Part shown: positions 10,185 to 20,820 of the stretch, piece after piece
Position numbering within the stretch: the stretch's first letter is position 1
Layout of the letters: each line of letters begins with the position of its first letter
From: an uncultured Pelagibacteraceae bacterium
GTDB taxonomy: Bacteria > Pseudomonadota > Alphaproteobacteria > Pelagibacterales > Pelagibacteraceae
NCBI GenBank assembly: GCA_902574705.1
Contig: CACGOM010000001.1
Span: 1 to 64,000 of the forward strand
DNA: 64,000 nucleotides
Reading direction: 5' to 3'
Notes under the pieces: generated by a model
The model's database searches: none
Seen by the model: only the letters and a program-made list of their open reading frames with translations
What the model was told of the DNA's origin: nothing
Position numbers and translations under genes: made by a program

Positions 10185-11864
10185 ATGCCTAAATCTGATA
10201 TTGAAATAGCTAGAGCAGCAAATATGAAACCAATCAAGGATATCCTTGAGGTTTTAAATGTTCCTGATGATCCTAATGCTTTTAGTCCGATGGGCAGACA
10301 CATAGCCAAAATAAATTTAGAGTATCTTGATAAACAAAAAGATAAAAAAGATGGTAAATTAATTCTTGTTACTGCAATAACGCCTACTCCAGCTGGAGAA
10401 GGAAAAACAACAACTTCCGTAGGATTAAATGACGGATTAAATAAAATTGGAAAAAAATCTATAGTTTGTTTAAGAGAACCAAGCTTAGGACCTTCTTTTG
10501 GTATGAAGGGTGGAGCCGCAGGTGGCGGATATGCACAAGTAGTTCCTATGGAGCAAATTAATTTACATTTCACTGGAGACTTTCACGCCATCACATCTGC
10601 ACATAATTTATTATCTGCATTGATTGATAATCACATTTACTGGGGTAATAAGCTCAATATTGATGTGAGAAGAGTGGTGTGGAAAAGAGTAATGGATATG
10701 AATGACAGATCTCTAAGATCAATTGTAGTTGATTTAGGAGGTGTTGCAAACGGATATCCAAGGCAAGATGGATTTGATATTACAGTTGCATCTGAAATCA
10801 TGGCGATATTTTGTTTAGCTAATGATTTAAAAGATTTAGAAAATAGAATTGGAAACATAACAATAGCTTATACGAGAGACAAAAAACCAATTTATGCTAA
10901 AGATTTAAATGCACAAGGACCAATGACTGTGCTTTTAAAAGATGCAATTAGACCAAATGTAACTCAAACATTAGAGAATAATCCAGCAATAATTCATGGA
11001 GGTCCTTTTGCGAATATTGCTCATGGATGTAATTCGGTAATTGCAACAAAAGCAGGTTTAAAATTAGCAGACTTTGTTGTAACTGAAGCTGGTTTTGGCG
11101 CTGACCTTGGGGCAGAAAAATTTTTAGATATTAAATGTAGAAAGTCTGGAATTAAACCTGACTGTGTTGTCATTGTAGCAACAATTAGAGCGCTTAAAAT
11201 GCATGGAGGATTGTCTAAAGAGGAGCTGAAAAATGAAAATGTAGATGCTCTCAATAAAGGATTAGTTAATTTAGAAAGACATATCAATAATACAAGAAAA
11301 TTTGGTATTCCAGTTACTATTGCGGTAAATCATTTTATTACTGATACAGATAAGGAAATGAATACATTATTAGATTTTTGTAAGACACAAGGAGTCAAAG
11401 CATCAAAATGTACTCATTGGTCTAATGGAAGTGAGGGAACAAAAGAACTTGCACAAAATGTTGTGGAAATTTGTAAAGATAATAAAAATACATTTAAATA
11501 CCTGTACGAAGATAAATTAAGTTTGTTTAAAAAGATTGAAAAAATTGCTCAAGAAATTTATCATGCAAGCGAAGTAGTTGCTGATACAAAAGTAAGACAG
11601 CAGCTAAAAGATTTTGAAGAAAAAGGTTATGGAAAGCTGCCTGTGTGTATTGCAAAAACTCAATATAGTTTTTCAACAGATCCTAATTTAAAAGGTGCTC
11701 CAACTGGTCATGTGTTGCCAGTAAGAGAAGTTCGTCTTTCGTCAGGTGCAGAATTCATTGTTGTTGTTTGTGGAGAAATAATGACGATGCCAGGACTACC
11801 ACGTGTACCTGCTGCTGACTCTATAAAGCTCAATGACAAAGGTGAAATAGAAGGTCTATTTTAA
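10185..11864 (+). CDS. fhs: formate-tetrahydrofolate ligase
   Basis: [49 protein letters not shown]. Confidence 0.97.
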   Translation: MPKSDIEIARAANMKPIKDILEVLNVPDDPNAFSPMGRHIAKINLEYLDKQKDKKDGKLILVTAITPTPAGEGKTTTSVGLNDGLNKIGKKSIVCLREPSLGPSFGMKGGAAGGGYAQVVPMEQINLHFTGDFHAITSAHNLLSALIDNHIYWGNKLNIDVRRVVWKRVMDMNDRSLRSIVVDLGGVANGYPRQDGFDITVASEIMAIFCLANDLKDLENRIGNITIAYTRDKKPIYAKDLNAQGPMTVLLKDAIRPNVTQTLENNPAIIHGGPFANIAHGCNSVIATKAGLKLADFVVTEAGFGADLGAEKFLDIKCRKSGIKPDCVVIVATIRALKMHGGLSKEELKNENVDALNKGLVNLERHINNTRKFGIPVTIAVNHFITDTDKEMNTLLDFCKTQGVKASKCTHWSNGSEGTKELAQNVVEICKDNKNTFKYLYEDKLSLFKKIEKIAQEIYHASEVVADTKVRQQLKDFEEKGYGKLPVCIAKTQYSFSTDPNLKGAPTGHVLPVREVRLSSGAEFIVVVCGEIMTMPGLPRVPAADSIKLNDKGEIEGLF

Positions 11865-12643
11865 AAAGAATTCAACCAATTTTTTAATTCCATCATTCTC
11901 TGTTGATTATCAGAAATTGATATTTCTTTTTCTATAAAAGAAATATGTTCATCAACCTGATCATGATTAGCAAAGACTTTCCTTGTTTCAATTAATCTAT
12001 CTTTTCTAAACTTTATAAGTTGTATCATTTTTTGATAAGTGATTTCTGGATGATACTGCAAACCCCAAACATTATTATTATTTATTTTAAAATACATACT
12101 TTGAACTTTGTTTATTTTATTTGATGCTAAGCATACTCCATTTTCTGGAAGTGTTGCCACTTCATCAAAGTTAAATGCCGGAGTATTAAAATTATTTTTT
12201 TTTCCACTGTACAATGGATGTTTTAAACCTTGTTCGTTTATTATTAATTGATTTGCAATTCCTATATGAGCTCCATTAGATGATTTTTTTACGACTCCTC
12301 CAGCTGCCGTAACAGCAACTTGCATGCCCCAACAAATAGCTAGAATATTTTTTACTTTTTTTTGACATTCTTTCATAAATTGAATTTGTTTTCTTATTTC
12401 AGGAGTGTCATTGTAGATGTTTAAACTACTGCCACCCCATATTAGGCCATCGTATTTATTAAGTTCCTTTGCTTTTTTATCAATATCTTCATCTGATGAT
12501 GGGTTAACTACATCCATATCTAGTTCATTTGTAAAATTGTCTAAGCTATCTTGAAGACTTTGAGTATGAGTTTGTATACCAGAAGTAGAAAAATTTTGAT
12601 TTTCTTCTCTCAGGTTGCCTTCAACAATTAGAATTTTTTTCAT
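11861..12643 (-). CDS. class I glutamine amidotransferase-like protein
   Basis: AICWGMQ nucleophile and YHPE catalytic motifs. Confidence 0.82.
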   Translation of the reverse strand: MKKILIVEGNLREENQNFSTSGIQTHTQSLQDSLDNFTNELDMDVVNPSSDEDIDKKAKELNKYDGLIWGGSSLNIYNDTPEIRKQIQFMKECQKKVKNILAICWGMQVAVTAAGGVVKKSSNGAHIGIANQLIINEQGLKHPLYSGKKNNFNTPAFNFDEVATLPENGVCLASNKINKVQSMYFKINNNNVWGLQYHPEITYQKMIQLIKFRKDRLIETRKVFANHDQVDEHISFIEKEISISDNQQRMMELKNWLNSF

Positions 12644-12702
12644 AGTCTAAAAAAAAATTATATTTTAATTTTTTTATTTTACTTATAAGATAATAGATAA
12701 AT

Positions 12703-14043
12703 ATGACAAAAGTTGCAATCATAGGCACAGGACCATGTGGTCTTTCAATGTTGAGAGCTTTTGAACAAGCTGAAAAAAAAAGTGAAAAAATTCCTGAAGT
12801 AGTTGCTTTTGAAAAACAATGTGATTGGGGTGGATTATGGAATTATAGTTGGAGAACAGGCTCAGACGAATATGGTGATCCGGTTCCTAATAGTATGTAC
12901 AGATATCTATGGTCAAATGGACCGAAAGAATGCTTAGAATTTGCTGATTATTCTTTTGATGAACACTTTGGAAAGCCTATTCCTTCATTTCCTCCAAGAG
13001 AAGTACTTTATGATTATATATTAGGTAGAGTTAAAAAAGGTAATTCTAAAAGTAAAGTAAGATTTAATACCACTGTAACCAGTGTGAAATATGATGGAAG
13101 CAAATTTGAAGTTGTTTCAAATGACAAAAAAAATAACAAATTAATGAAAGAAAACTTTGACTATGTTGTTGTTTCATCAGGACATTTTTCTGTACCATAT
13201 ATTCCTGAATACCCGGGTATGAGTTCTTTTCCTGGAAGAATAATGCATTCACATGATTTTAGAGATGCTGAAGAGTTTAGAGGAAAAAATGTAATTGTGT
13301 TAGGCAGCAGTTATTCAGCTGAAGATGTTGCTTTGCAGTGTCATAAATACGGTGCTAAAACTGTAACCATTGGTTACAGACATAATCCAATGGGATTTAA
13401 ATGGCCTAAAGGTGTATCTGAAGTTTTTCATCTTGATCGATTGGAGGGGAAAAAAGCAATATTTAAAGACGGTCACGAACAAGAGGCAGATGCAATTATA
13501 TTATGCTCAGGATATCTTCATCACTTCCCTTTCTTATCTGAAGATCTAAAGCTTAAAACTAGAAACAGATTATATCCACCAAAATTATATAAAGGTGTAG
13601 TTTGGCAAGACAATCACAAATTATTATATTTAGGAATGCAAGATCAATTTCATACATTTAATATGTTTGACTGTCAGGCATGGTATGCAAGAGACGTTGT
13701 TATGGGAAAAATAAAAATGCCCGATAATAATGAAATTGAAAAAGATATTAACAAATGGGTAGCTATGGAGGAAAAATTAGAAAATCCAGATCAGATGATT
13801 GATTTTCAAACTGAATATACAAAAGAGCTTCATGAGTTATCAGATTATCCAAAAATTGATTTTGAATTAATTAGAAAACACTTCAAAGAATGGGAGCATC
13901 ATAAAGTAGAAGACATTATGACATACAGGAATAAATCCTTTTCTTCGCCTGTTACTGGGTCAGTCGCCCCAATCCATCACACTCCTTGGGCAACAGCGAT
14001 GGATGACTCTTTAAAAGTATTTTTGGATCAGCCTAAAAAATAA
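12703..14043 (+). CDS. tmm: flavin-containing monooxygenase, trimethylamine monooxygenase type
   Basis: GTGPCGLSML FAD motif, GSSYSAED NADP motif, FMO signature region FPGRIMHSHDFR; genomic context with tdm and tmoXVW. Confidence 0.85.
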   Translation: MTKVAIIGTGPCGLSMLRAFEQAEKKSEKIPEVVAFEKQCDWGGLWNYSWRTGSDEYGDPVPNSMYRYLWSNGPKECLEFADYSFDEHFGKPIPSFPPREVLYDYILGRVKKGNSKSKVRFNTTVTSVKYDGSKFEVVSNDKKNNKLMKENFDYVVVSSGHFSVPYIPEYPGMSSFPGRIMHSHDFRDAEEFRGKNVIVLGSSYSAEDVALQCHKYGAKTVTIGYRHNPMGFKWPKGVSEVFHLDRLEGKKAIFKDGHEQEADAIILCSGYLHHFPFLSEDLKLKTRNRLYPPKLYKGVVWQDNHKLLYLGMQDQFHTFNMFDCQAWYARDVVMGKIKMPDNNEIEKDINKWVAMEEKLENPDQMIDFQTEYTKELHELSDYPKIDFELIRKHFKEWEHHKVEDIMTYRNKSFSSPVTGSVAPIHHTPWATAMDDSLKVFLDQPKK

Positions 14044-14052
14044 ATATTAATT

Positions 14053-15024
14053 CTATTTATTTTGCCATCTAATATTCAATTTTTTATTTTTTAAAATTGA
14101 TCTTAATAAATCAACCATTAAAGGTATTTTTTTCTTATTAATTTTCTTTAAAATATATCTACCAATTTCTCTAGCAAGTTCTGCTCCTTCAACAGTATCA
14201 TTTGGCATAAATTTTTTTTTCGCATTTTTAAATGTAAAACCTTTACCTAAAAACTCACCCATTTTACTATTTCTTCCACCTACAGCACTTACATACAAAT
14301 CTCCAACACCAGCTAAACCATAAACAGTTTCTTCTTTTCCTTTAAAATGTTTTGTTAAATACATCATCTCGTTAATAGATTTTGTAAATATTGAAGATGA
14401 AGTATTTGAACCTTCTCCCGAACCAATTAACATAGAATAAATATTTTTAATCGCAGAACATACCTCTACACCTTTAACATCTCTCGAATATTCTATGTTG
14501 TAGTATTTAGTTGAGATTAAATTTCCTATTGATTTTGCTTTTTTAATATCTTTGTTTGCGATAATAGTACTAGATTTTATTTTTCTAGCTAACTCTTTTG
14601 CTAAACAAGGTCCTTTCAATACTGATATATCAAATTTTCTTGTTTCTTTATTAAGCTGTTCAGACATTGTAATGATTTTATTTGAAATCTTGTCGTATTT
14701 TAAACCTTTGGTTAATACTAATATTTTTGAGCTAAATTTTAATTTTTTTAAACAATCCCTAACAAGATCAATTCCAATAGAACTAACCGCTACAACTACT
14801 AGATCCCATCTTTTATTCAATAATTCACTTGAAAAATTTTTAACAATTAAATTATTGTGTAATTTTAATTTCAAAGATGGATGATATTTATTATTTGAAT
14901 TTATTTTTTTAATTAATTTAAAATTATATGGTTCTGACAATGTAACTTTATGTCTGTTATCCATACAAGGAACTGAAAATGCTGCTCCCATAGCTCCCGC
15001 TCCAATTATAAGTATATTTTTCAT
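14053..15024 (-). CDS. gpsA: glycerol-3-phosphate dehydrogenase [NAD(P)+]
   Basis: IIGAGAMGAAFSVP, LKGPCLAKELA, AIKNIYSM, GLAGVGDLYVSA. Confidence 0.87.
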   Translation of the reverse strand: MKNILIIGAGAMGAAFSVPCMDNRHKVTLSEPYNFKLIKKINSNNKYHPSLKLKLHNNLIVKNFSSELLNKRWDLVVVAVSSIGIDLVRDCLKKLKFSSKILVLTKGLKYDKISNKIITMSEQLNKETRKFDISVLKGPCLAKELARKIKSSTIIANKDIKKAKSIGNLISTKYYNIEYSRDVKGVEVCSAIKNIYSMLIGSGEGSNTSSSIFTKSINEMMYLTKHFKGKEETVYGLAGVGDLYVSAVGGRNSKMGEFLGKGFTFKNAKKKFMPNDTVEGAELAREIGRYILKKINKKKIPLMVDLLRSILKNKKLNIRWQNK

Positions 15025-15032
15025 GTTTTAAA

Positions 15033-16511
15033 TTATGCTAAAGTTTTTCTAATTGCTTGTCTCCAACCTTGCAATAACTTATTTCTCAAAGATTTGTTAA
15101 GTTTTGGTGAAAAAACTCTGTCTTTTTTCCATTTAACTTTAATTTCATTTAAAGATTTGAATTCTCTAATTTGATATCCTGCTAATAGTGCCACACCTAA
15201 TGCGGTAGTTTCTGAAACTTTTGGTCTCACTACTTTTAAATTAATCGTATCTGATAAAAACTGTGCAAACCAATTGTTTGCTACCATTCCACCATCTACT
15301 TTGATTATTTTTGGTTTTAGCCCATCTTTTTTCATTGATTCAAATAAATCAAAACTTTGATACGCGACAGACTCTACAACTGCCCTGACTAAACTTTTCC
15401 AATCGCTATTCCTAGTTAGGCCTGTAATCAATCCTCTTGCTTCTGGCCTCCAATACGGCGCTCCTATTCCACTAAATGCAGGAACAATATAAACACCCTC
15501 ATTATTTTTTTTTGATTTAGCAATTTGTTCAGTTTCATATGCATTATTTATTAACTTTATTTTATCTCTCAACCATTGAACTCCGGCTCCAGCTATAAAT
15601 ATCGAACCTTCTAATGCATAAGTGTTTTTTCCATTCAGAGTATAGCAAATTGTGGTTAATAATTTATTTTTAGAATAAATTTTTTTAGATCCTGTGTTCA
15701 TAATCACAAATGCTCCAGTTCCATAAGTGCTTTTTGTTGAACCACTTTCAAAACAAGCTTGCCCAACAGCTGCTGATTGTTGATCTCCAAGAACAGCAGA
15801 AATAGGTATCTCTTTACCTAGAATTTTTTTATTTGTTGTTCCAAAATTATCTGCAGAATTTTTTACTTTTGGTAAAATTTTGTAAGGTATTTTAAGTTTT
15901 TTTAATATCTCATTGTCCCATTTATTTGTATTAATGTTGAAAAGCATTGTCCTTGAGGCATTAGTAGTTTCTGTTAAATGCTTATGTTCATTAGTAAGTT
16001 TCCAAATTAAAAATGTATCAATTGTACCAAACAATAAATTATTTGATTTTAATAATGATTTAGTTTTTTTTACATTATCTAATATCCATTTTATTTTTGT
16101 AGCTGAAAAATATGGATCAATAAATAAACCAGTTTTCTTTCTGATTTTGCTTTCAAAATTATTTTTTTTTAAAATTTTACAATAATTTTGTGTTCTTCTA
16201 TCTTGCCAAACAATTGCATTATAAACTGGCTTTCCATTTTTTTTATTCCATAGAACTGTGGTCTCTCTCTGATTGGTTATGCCAATACTTAAGATTTTAC
16301 CGTTTATCTTTTTTGCTTTTTGAATTACTTTTTTTAATGATGAAAGTGTAGTTTTCCAAATCTCATTCGGATCATGTTCTACCCAGCCATTTTTAGGAAA
16401 ATATTGTTTCAATTCTTGCTGGTGTATAAATTTTATATTGCCGTTAGTATCGAACAATATTACTCTTGATGATGTTGTTCCCTGATCAATGGCAACAATA
16501 AATTTTTTCAC
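15033..16511 (-). CDS. glpK: glycerol kinase
   Basis: AIDQGTTSSRVILFD, GWVEHDPNEIW, FSGIGAPYWRPEARG. Confidence 0.96.
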   Translation of the reverse strand: MKKFIVAIDQGTTSSRVILFDTNGNIKFIHQQELKQYFPKNGWVEHDPNEIWKTTLSSLKKVIQKAKKINGKILSIGITNQRETTVLWNKKNGKPVYNAIVWQDRRTQNYCKILKKNNFESKIRKKTGLFIDPYFSATKIKWILDNVKKTKSLLKSNNLLFGTIDTFLIWKLTNEHKHLTETTNASRTMLFNINTNKWDNEILKKLKIPYKILPKVKNSADNFGTTNKKILGKEIPISAVLGDQQSAAVGQACFESGSTKSTYGTGAFVIMNTGSKKIYSKNKLLTTICYTLNGKNTYALEGSIFIAGAGVQWLRDKIKLINNAYETEQIAKSKKNNEGVYIVPAFSGIGAPYWRPEARGLITGLTRNSDWKSLVRAVVESVAYQSFDLFESMKKDGLKPKIIKVDGGMVANNWFAQFLSDTINLKVVRPKVSETTALGVALLAGYQIREFKSLNEIKVKWKKDRVFSPKLNKSLRNKLLQGWRQAIRKTLA

Positions 16512-16516
16512 AAAGT

Positions 16517-18670
16517 TTAATCAATGCCTAGGTGTTTTTTTCTTTGTCCTACCCATGTTCTAATCAAGTTATCAAATATCAAACCTATAAAAGCTACACA
16601 AATACCTAGGGTTAATCCTATTCCAGCTCCGTTTTTATCTGATAGTGCTTTTAGAATATATTGTCCTAAATCCTCTGTTCCTATAAATGCTCCAATTATC
16701 ACCATAAACAAAGCAAAAACTATAGTTTGATTAAGACCAAGCATCATATGGGGAAAAGCTAAAGGAAATTCAATTTTTGTTAATCTTTGAAATTTATTTA
16801 CGCCAGACATTGTTGCTGCATCATGCAAGGCTGTTGGAACGCTTCTAAGTCCTTCGATTGTATATCTTGTTGCAGGAATTGTAGCGTAAACAATTACTGC
16901 TATTAAAACTGAGGTATCAGTAATACCAAAAAGCATCATCACAGGAATTAAATAAACAAAAGAAGGAAAGGTTTGAAAGATATCACATACACCTAACATA
17001 AAGTTCGCTGAATGTTTATTTTGAAAAGATAGGGTTCCAACTGTGAATCCAATTATACAAGAAACGATTACACCAAAGGTTGCCATGTACGTTGTAACTA
17101 AAGCCCTATCCCACCATGGACTCAAAGCTATAAACAATGTTAGACCACAAACTACCAAGGCTGATCGAATTCCACCAATTAAATAACCAGCACCAACAAC
17201 TAAAACCAATGTTGCTACCGCAGGCATTCTTAAATACAAGGCTCTCATTGGCTGTAATACTTCTACAATTAACCAAGTATTAAATGCCTTGATATAAACA
17301 AAAAAAGTATCAAAAATCCAATCTACACCTTTGTTCCAAAAATCAGCAGTTGATATCCCTTTGTTATGGGGAACTTCAAACAAATAATTAAATCCTTGTT
17401 TAAAAAAAAATGATCCTAAATAGGCTAAAACAATTCCAATTAGTACAGTAACACCAAAAAATATCGCATTTTTGTTACGTTCAAAAAATGTAAGATTACC
17501 AAAATAATCAACTTGTTTGTTTGCCCAAGCTAAAGACATCTTGTCTAATAGAATAGCAATTAAACTAATACATAGACCTGCCTCTAATGCTAAGCCAATA
17601 TTAAGCTGATTGAGTGCTAATAATAAATTAAATCCTAAACCTTTTGCACCTATAAAGGCTGAAATAACTGCCATTGAAAAACAAACCATAATCACTTGGT
17701 TCACTCCAATTAAAATATCTCTTCTAGCAGTCGGAATTAATACTTTAAACATTAGTTGCCAATTGTTACATCCGCTCATTCTGCCAGCTTCAATCACTTC
17801 AGGTGGCACCGCTCTTAAACCTAGTAAAGTCAATAATATCATTGGTGGAACAGCAACGATCATTGTTATAATTACTGCCGCATGATCTCCTACTCCAAAA
17901 AGAACGAGTGCGGGAACTAATACAGCGTATTGCGGCATTGTCTGCATAACTAATAAAATAGGGTATAGAGCTTTCTCAACACGCTTACTTTTATATGCCG
18001 CAATACCAAAACCTAAACCAAAAACAAATGACAAAGGTGCAGCTACTAATATAAAAGAAAGAGTTTGCATTGAGGGTTTCCATTGACCAAATATGGAAAT
18101 ATAAACCATAACTAAACCCGCAAATATAGCGAGACCTTTGCCACTTAGCTTATATGCTAATATTGCTGAACCCGCAGCAACGACAGTCCACGGTAAACCT
18201 GGCATTTTTGCCCAAGAATTAGAACCTACCCAATCCCAACTCGTAAAAGCTACAATGGTTTTAAGACCTCCTAATAAAATTTCTCTGATCAATTCAATCA
18301 AAAATGTCATGATTGAAGTAATCTCTCTTGTTACCTGTAGAACTAAAGGCCTGGTTTTGTAAGTTTGAGTATCGCTGTTCCAAAATTCCATGGGCAACCA
18401 TTCATTCATTAAGAAAAACAATGAATCATTTATCCAAATAGGTAGCCACCCAAGTAATGGTGGCAGTCTCCAAAAGACATCAAAAGCATAATATCTTACT
18501 TCTTTACCAAGAAAGACATAGAAACTTTGATTTGGATCTTTAACAAACTCTGCTTGACCTCTTATAAATTTATATGTTTCAGGAACTTCAATTGCAAAAC
18601 ATAAAGCAAAAAATATAACTAATAAAAATAACCATTGAAATGCTTTTGGATATTTTTTTATAAATTGCAT
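16517..18670 (-). CDS. tmoW: ProW/TmoW-type ABC transporter permease, two tandem permease domains in one polypeptide
   Basis: Two BPD_transp_1-like segments (EAGRMSGCNNWQLMFKVLIPTARRDILIG and DAATMSGVNKFQRLTKIEFPLAFPHMMLG). Confidence 0.85.
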   Translation of the reverse strand: MQFIKKYPKAFQWLFLLVIFFALCFAIEVPETYKFIRGQAEFVKDPNQSFYVFLGKEVRYYAFDVFWRLPPLLGWLPIWINDSLFFLMNEWLPMEFWNSDTQTYKTRPLVLQVTREITSIMTFLIELIREILLGGLKTIVAFTSWDWVGSNSWAKMPGLPWTVVAAGSAILAYKLSGKGLAIFAGLVMVYISIFGQWKPSMQTLSFILVAAPLSFVFGLGFGIAAYKSKRVEKALYPILLVMQTMPQYAVLVPALVLFGVGDHAAVIITMIVAVPPMILLTLLGLRAVPPEVIEAGRMSGCNNWQLMFKVLIPTARRDILIGVNQVIMVCFSMAVISAFIGAKGLGFNLLLALNQLNIGLALEAGLCISLIAILLDKMSLAWANKQVDYFGNLTFFERNKNAIFFGVTVLIGIVLAYLGSFFFKQGFNYLFEVPHNKGISTADFWNKGVDWIFDTFFVYIKAFNTWLIVEVLQPMRALYLRMPAVATLVLVVGAGYLIGGIRSALVVCGLTLFIALSPWWDRALVTTYMATFGVIVSCIIGFTVGTLSFQNKHSANFMLGVCDIFQTFPSFVYLIPVMMLFGITDTSVLIAVIVYATIPATRYTIEGLRSVPTALHDAATMSGVNKFQRLTKIEFPLAFPHMMLGLNQTIVFALFMVIIGAFIGTEDLGQYILKALSDKNGAGIGLTLGICVAFIGLIFDNLIRTWVGQRKKHLGID

Positions 18671-18673
18671 AAT

Positions 18674-19705
18674 TTAATTATTATTTTTTCTTCCCCCAAA
18701 GACTGTATTAATTATTTTAGTTGGATTAATTGAGCCTACAACTTTATTATTACTATCTATTACAGATACTGATTTTTCTTGAGTTAGAATTTTTTCTGCT
18801 ACATTTTCAATAGTTTCATCTTTTGAAACTTTAAAATCACTTAAATTATTTGTAACTGAAGTGTCCATCACATCTTCAATTAATAAAACTTTTTCTCTAG
18901 GTACTTCTTCAGTAAATTTTCTTACATATTCGGTTGCTGGATTTAAAACAATATTTGCAGGTGTATCTAACTGTTCAATTGTACCATCCTTCATAATTGC
19001 AATACGATCTGCAAGTTTTAAAGCCTCATCAAAATCATGTGTTATAAACATTATTGTTTTTTGAAGTTTATCTTGAAGTCTTAAAAACTCATCTTGCATC
19101 TCTTTTCTAATCAATGGGTCTAAAGCAGAAAAAGGTTCGTCTAGGAACCATATGTCAGGCTCAACCGCTAATGATCTCGCAATTCCAACCCTTTGCTGCT
19201 GTCCGCCAGATAACTCTCTAGGAAAATAGTTTTCTCTTCCTTCGAGACCTACTAATTTAACCATATCCATTGCTTTATTAATACTTTCATCGATTTCTAA
19301 TCCTTTAATTTGAAGTGGAAAAGCAATATTTTCCACAACTGTTTTATGAGGTAATAAAGCAAAGCTTTGAAAAACCATTCCCATTTTATTTCTTCTAAGT
19401 TCAATAAGTTCTTTATTATTTAATTTTAACAAATCTTGACCTTCTATAAAAATTTTTCCACCAGTTGCGTCTGTTAATCTAGAAATACATCTTAACAATG
19501 TTGATTTGCCTGAACCAGATAGACCCATAACAACCAACATTTCTCCTTTTGAAACTTCAAAAGATGCGTTGTTTACTCCTACTATACATCCATTCTCTTG
19601 AAATATTTTGGGGTCAACATTCCCATTAGATTCTTTGAGCATCTTTTCGGCATTTGCTCCAAAAATTTTAAAAACGTTTTCACATTTTATTACCGTGTTA
19701 GACAT
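18674..19705 (-). CDS. tmoV: ProV/TmoV-type ABC transporter ATPase
   Basis: GLSGSGKST Walker A, LSGGQQQRVGIARSLA, C-terminal CBS-like segment. Confidence 0.9.
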   Translation of the reverse strand: MSNTVIKCENVFKIFGANAEKMLKESNGNVDPKIFQENGCIVGVNNASFEVSKGEMLVVMGLSGSGKSTLLRCISRLTDATGGKIFIEGQDLLKLNNKELIELRRNKMGMVFQSFALLPHKTVVENIAFPLQIKGLEIDESINKAMDMVKLVGLEGRENYFPRELSGGQQQRVGIARSLAVEPDIWFLDEPFSALDPLIRKEMQDEFLRLQDKLQKTIMFITHDFDEALKLADRIAIMKDGTIEQLDTPANIVLNPATEYVRKFTEEVPREKVLLIEDVMDTSVTNNLSDFKVSKDETIENVAEKILTQEKSVSVIDSNNKVVGSINPTKIINTVFGGRKNNN

Positions 19706-19770
19706 AAATATTTGGTTAAGTTATATGAAAATAGGATAAAATTAAATGCATATAATTGTTGTTTTTCTCC

Positions 19771-20349
19771 TTAAAAATTTTTAATAAAATAGACTCTTGT
19801 ATCAATTCCTGTACTTAAAAAACTCAATGCTTCACCACTCACAGCAACTGACTCATCAACACCCACATTGTTTCCACTTACTGTAAAACCTGCAAAACAC
19901 TTTTTTTTATCTTTATCCCATTTAACAAATGTATCATCAATTTTATTGCCATTTATAGTATAAATTTCGTGTGCTCTGAAATTTAAAAAATTTGCACCCA
20001 TGATTGCCCTTTGAGGAATAAGTTTTGTTGCTTTACAAACTTGCTCGTAAACTTCATCTGTTAACTTATAATGATTTGTTCCGTCAAAAGTTACCAATAT
20101 TCCTGAAGGGAGTTTTGATATTAATTCACTCAATTTTTTTTCTTGTGCTATTCTTTCCTCCTCAATTTTCATTTTTTTGACTAATTCATCACCTTGTCCA
20201 AAAATAACATCTAATACAAAAAAAGATGAAATTATAAAAATAATTAAAATTGTTAATCCTGCAATTTGTCTGATAAATTCTGGTAGCTCTCTAATTTTAT
20301 ATAAAAAGTTTTCTTTTATCATTATTCTTGCAACTTTCCGTTTATCCAA
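19771..20349 (-). CDS. hypothetical single-TM protein
   Basis: 192 aa, one N-terminal hydrophobic helix; lies between tmoV and the MORN gene. Confidence 0.6.
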   Translation of the reverse strand: MDKRKVARIMIKENFLYKIRELPEFIRQIAGLTILIIFIISSFFVLDVIFGQGDELVKKMKIEEERIAQEKKLSELISKLPSGILVTFDGTNHYKLTDEVYEQVCKATKLIPQRAIMGANFLNFRAHEIYTINGNKIDDTFVKWDKDKKKCFAGFTVSGNNVGVDESVAVSGEALSFLSTGIDTRVYFIKNF

Positions 20350-20699
20350 TTTCCTGATTTTTGTGTCCCATCAGACCAAGTAAATGTTCCTTTACCATTC
20401 ATGAAACCTCTGGCCCATTCTCCTTCATAGGTTGAGCCATCTGGAAAAGTTAATTTTCCTACGCCGCTCCACTCACTATTTTTAAACTCACCTTTGTAAA
20501 TGTATCCATTAGGCCAGGTTTCAATTCCTTGACCATTTTTTTTAGTCCCTACCCACTCTCCTTCATAGGTTGTTTTGTCTGTGTAAACCCATTTGCCATA
20601 GCCATTTTCACAATTACCTTCTTTACATCCAGTGCTTCTTGCAAAGGCAAGGGTAGTTATCAGCATACTCAAGATCAAACTTATAAGAATTTTTTTCAT
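20322..20699 (-). CDS. secreted MORN-repeat protein
   Basis: Signal peptide then repeated YEGEW.G...G.G...W.(N/D)G units. Confidence 0.8.
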   Translation of the reverse strand: MKKILISLILSMLITTLAFARSTGCKEGNCENGYGKWVYTDKTTYEGEWVGTKKNGQGIETWPNGYIYKGEFKNSEWSGVGKLTFPDGSTYEGEWARGFMNGKGTFTWSDGTQKSGNWINGKLQE

Positions 20700-20762
20700 T
20701 GATACACTTTACACAAAAATAATTATTATATCTAAAAAATATTTAGTCATTAGTTATAAGCT

Positions 20763-20793
20763 AAAAAAAATCCCCCCCAACAATGTTGGGGGA
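20763..20793 (-). terminator. intrinsic terminator downstream of tmoX
   Basis: CCCCCAAC(aat)GTTGGGGG hairpin followed on the minus strand by an 8-T tract. Confidence 0.88.
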
Positions 20794-20820
20794 GATTTAT
20801 AAATTTACTTGTTATTTAGC

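Noticed and set aside
10166-10573. Antisense ORFs opposite fhs (10166-10573, 10637-10858, 11021-11287)
   Set aside because: Fhs is unambiguous on the plus strand; antisense translations show no motifs.
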